Made by a program: the position numbers and the translations under genes | Assembly (NCBI GenBank): GCA_017425725.1 | Contig: JAFOXU010000078.1 | Coordinates: forward strand, 1-5,951 | DNA: 5,951 nucleotides | From: Alphaproteobacteria bacterium | Lineage (GTDB): Bacteria; Pseudomonadota; Alphaproteobacteria; Rs-D84 | Reading direction: 5' to 3' | Notes under the pieces: generated by a model | The model's input: only the letters and a program-made list of their open reading frames with translations | Database searches by the model: none | Told to the model about the DNA's origin: nothing | Shown here: piece by piece, positions 4,525-5,951 of the stretch | Numbering within the stretch: the first letter of the stretch is position 1 | Layout of the letters: each line of letters begins with the position of its first letter

Positions 4525-5469
4525 ATGAAATACACAGATCTAGGGTTAGTTAACACACAACAGATGTTCAAAAATGCAATTGACGGTAACTATGCAATAC
4601 CCGCATTTAATATTTATAATATGGAAACACTGTTGGCGGTATTGGATGCTGCACGCATTGCACACAGCCCTGTAATTCTGGCAGTATCAGAATCAGCATT
4701 AAAATACATGGGGCCAGACATGCTAATTGGTATGATACGTGGCGCAAACATACAACCACACGAACAAATCGCTTTGCACTTGGACCATGGGGGCAGCATC
4801 GACGCATGCAAACACGCAATTGAACTGGGCTTTTCATCCGTAATGATTGATGCCAGCAAAATGTCATTTGACGAAAATATAAAAACATCAAAATCTGTTG
4901 CAAAGATTGCACACGATCATAACGTTTCCGTCGAAGCCGAACTGGGAACGCTCGGTGGAATCGAAGACGAAAACACCTTTGGCACAATCGGATACACAAA
5001 CCCCACGGACGTTGAAACATTTGTTGCACAAACAAACATCGATTCGTTGGCCATCGCCATCGGTACCAGTCATGGTGCATATAAACGCAAAAACACAAAT
5101 GAAGAATTGCGCTTTGACATCTTGGCACAAATTGCAACCAACCTGCCAGAATTTCCATTGGTATTACATGGCGCATCCAACATCCCACAAAAATTGATAC
5201 ATACAATAAATGAATTCGGTGGAAAGATATCTGGCGCACTGGGGATTGATGAAATTCAATTACGTCGTGCAACCAAGATGAATATTTGCAAAATCAACGT
5301 CGACAGCGATTTGCGCTTGGCATTTACTGCCGGGGTTCGCAAATCATTATCTGCACATCCAGACAATTTTAATCCACGTGAATATTTATCAGATGCACGC
5401 ACAACAATTACCCAAACATGTCTGGACACAATCAGACACATTATGGGCAGCGAAAACAAAGTAAATTAG
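4525..5469 (+). CDS. fba: Class II fructose-bisphosphate aldolase
   Basis: This 314-residue cytoplasmic TIM-barrel enzyme cleaves fructose 1,6-bisphosphate to dihydroxyacetone phosphate and glyceraldehyde 3-phosphate, and catalyses the reverse reaction in gluconeogenesis. It uses a divalent metal, normally zinc. Class II landmarks are all visible: PAFNIYNMET (26-35), ALHLDHGG (83-90, catalytic Asp87 and metal-binding His88), VEAELGTLGG (136-145), IAIGTSHGAYK (177-187, His183 metal ligand), LVLHGAS (212-218, His215 metal ligand), and KINVDSDLR (256-264, Asn258 and Asp260 in the phosphate/substrate site). GASNIP replaces the commoner GASG(V/I)P. The ATG at 4525 has AAAGGGG six bases upstream. 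The related tagatose-bisphosphate aldolases share these motifs; a stand-alone housekeeping context favours fructose bisphosphate. The stop codon TAG lies inside the first copy of the structured repeat, so the last two or three residues may derive from that element. Confidence 0.95.
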   Translation: MKYTDLGLVNTQQMFKNAIDGNYAIPAFNIYNMETLLAVLDAARIAHSPVILAVSESALKYMGPDMLIGMIRGANIQPHEQIALHLDHGGSIDACKHAIELGFSSVMIDASKMSFDENIKTSKSVAKIAHDHNVSVEAELGTLGGIEDENTFGTIGYTNPTDVETFVAQTNIDSLAIAIGTSHGAYKRKNTNEELRFDILAQIATNLPEFPLVLHGASNIPQKLIHTINEFGGKISGALGIDEIQLRRATKMNICKINVDSDLRLAFTAGVRKSLSAHPDNFNPREYLSDARTTITQTCLDTIRHIMGSENKVN

Positions 5470-5553
5470 AATGATTTAGATAAAAGTAGTGCCGGCAATG
5501 TAGTATACAGACGCTACATGAATTGCCGGCATCGTTTTTAGATAAATTATTAT
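5462..5553. repeat. Structured repeat element, copy 1
   Basis: This ~92-base unit begins TAAATTAGAATGATTTAGAT and ends AGATAAATTATTAT, with a long hairpin between. The outer stem is TGCCGGCAAT (5490-5499) with ATTGCCGGCA (5522-5531). Above it, GTAG (5500-5503) pairs with CTAC (5514-5517) under a ten-base loop TATACAGACG, and ATGA is unpaired on the 3' side. The unit starts within the last codons of the aldolase gene and supplies its TAG stop. It is repeated at 5571-5663 with the flanks and loop conserved but a different stem. I do not recognise the family. Candidates are a structured RNA, a palindromic mobile repeat of the kind known in Rickettsia, or a hairpin at the end of a mobile element. 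Confidence 0.8.
5490..5539 (+). terminator. Possible terminator of the aldolase gene within repeat copy 1
   Basis: The GC-rich stem TGCCGGCAAT/ATTGCCGGCA (5490-5531) is followed after three bases by TTTTT (5535-5539). This is the only terminator-like structure after the aldolase stop. The gap before the T run and the complex loop make it atypical, so termination may be a side effect of the repeat. Confidence 0.4.
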
Positions 5554-5570
5554 CAGCAGATTTTTAGAAA

Positions 5571-5663
5571 TAAATTAGAATGATTTAGATGCGGAACGGT
5601 CCCGATGGTGTAGTGTACAGAAGTTACATGAGCCATCGGGACCGTCCACAGATGAATTATTAT
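5571..5663. repeat. Structured repeat element, copy 2
   Basis: This second unit lies about 110 bases after copy 1. The left flank is identical over 20 bases (TAAATTAGAATGATTTAGAT), and the right flank AGATGAATTATTAT differs by one base. The outer stem is perfect over 13 pairs: ACGGTCCCGATGG (5596-5608) with CCATCGGGACCGT (5633-5645), plus a GG/CC extension past a bulged A. Above it GTAG (5610-5613) faces TTAC (5624-5627, one G-U pair) under the loop TGTACAGAAG, with ATGAG unpaired on the 3' side. Aligned with copy 1, stem bases change in pairs: G-C to C-G, G-C to A-T, C-G to T-A, and A-T to G-C twice. The unit ends three bases before the EF-P stop codon. No T tract follows on either strand, so it does not look like a simple terminator. 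Confidence 0.8.
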
Positions 5664-5666
5664 AAT

Positions 5667-5951
5667 TTATTTTGCACGTTCAACGTATTCTAATGTTTCC
5701 GTATTTACAACAATCTTTTCGCCTTGTTCGATAAACAAAGGAACCTGAACACGAACACCGTTATCCAAAATCGCAGGTTTGCCACCACTGGATGAAACTG
5801 TTTGACCTTTTAATGCAGGTTCTGTTTCTTCGACAGTTGCGATAACAGTCTTTGGCAAAGAAATTGATACAGGCTGTCCTTCGACAAAGTTCGCTTTAAC
5901 AACCATTTCAGGTGCCAAGAACTTCATTGCTTCGCCCAATGAATCAACGGC
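5667..5951 (-). CDS. efp: Elongation factor P, C-terminal 94 residues (5' end off the right edge)
   Basis: The minus-strand frame is open at the window edge and ends at 5667, so only the C-terminal half of a protein of about 185 residues is seen. The visible part covers the end of the central OB domain (GEAMKFLAPEMVVKANFVEG, then QPVSISLPKTVIATVEETEP) and the C-terminal OB domain. The EF-P signature K-x-A-x4-G-x2-(LIV)-x-V-P-x2-(LIV)-x2-G is matched exactly by KPAILDNGVRVQVPLFIEQG. EF-P binds the ribosome between the P and E sites and relieves stalling at proline runs. The N-terminal domain with the modified lysine lies outside the window, so its modification type cannot be judged. The frame continues upstream of the TTG at 5939, which is an internal leucine rather than a start. 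The gene converges on the aldolase gene, with the two structured repeats filling the space between. Confidence 0.96.
   Translation of the reverse strand, partial: AVDSLGEAMKFLAPEMVVKANFVEGQPVSISLPKTVIATVEETEPALKGQTVSSSGGKPAILDNGVRVQVPLFIEQGEKIVVNTETLEYVERAK

Noticed and set aside
4607..5272. Long minus-strand frame of 221 codons opposite the aldolase gene
   Set aside because: It is a shadow of a strongly conserved plus-strand enzyme gene, with a Cys/Arg/His-rich composition unlike real proteins here and no start signals.
5490..5645. Hairpins considered as integron attC sites or tRNA-like structures
   Set aside because: No RYYYAAC/GTTRRRY core boxes, no integrase or cassette genes, and no tRNA arm signatures (no GGTTCRA-type T arm, no CCA end) are present.

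Overview
The window is a gene-dense, AT-rich bacterial chromosome segment from a Gram-negative organism. An outer membrane is implied by TolB (Tol-Pal system), a predicted lipoprotein with a clear lipobox, and exported products with signal peptides. Base composition, the gene set and the general look of the proteins suggest a small-genome, host-associated alphaproteobacterium. That placement is an inference from reading alone, with low to moderate confidence. No rRNA, tRNA, CRISPR array or recognisable transposase is present, and no gene-free stretch exceeds 200 bases.

Layout. Positions 1-2164 are read from the minus strand: tolB (845-2164), then a terminator, then a secreted thermonuclease-family protein (393-803), then an unrecognised protein that runs off the left edge (1-330). 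Next is a 195-base divergent intergenic region carrying a degenerate 24-base tandem repeat, nested inverted repeats and a near-consensus promoter. These serve a plus-strand pair: a small ribbon-helix-helix (CopG/BrnA-antitoxin-like) protein (2360-2584) and a DinD-like protein (2617-3534). A shared bidirectional terminator separates the pair from a convergent VirB2/TrbC-like pilin-type membrane protein (3562-3924). That gene has its own promoter and a hairpin over its ribosome binding site. Another terminator follows, then a small cysteine-containing lipoprotein (4027-4371). Class II fructose-bisphosphate aldolase (4525-5469) is divergent from the lipoprotein gene, and elongation factor P (5667 to the right edge) converges on the aldolase.

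Two regions stand out. (1) The 197 bases between the aldolase and EF-P genes are almost wholly filled by two tandem copies of a ~92-base element. Its flanks and apical loop are conserved, but its stem differs at most positions with compensating changes. It looks like an undescribed structured RNA or palindromic mobile repeat, and copy 1 supplies the aldolase stop codon. (2) The RHH plus DinD-like pair, with a repeat-rich putative operator and no visible alphaproteobacterial LexA box, looks like a self-regulated accessory module rather than an ordinary SOS gene.

How the genes relate: most are independent housekeeping or envelope units, each bounded by its own terminator or promoter. The only convincing operon is the RHH-DinD pair. 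The nuclease lacks an obvious promoter and may be expressed by read-through from tolB.
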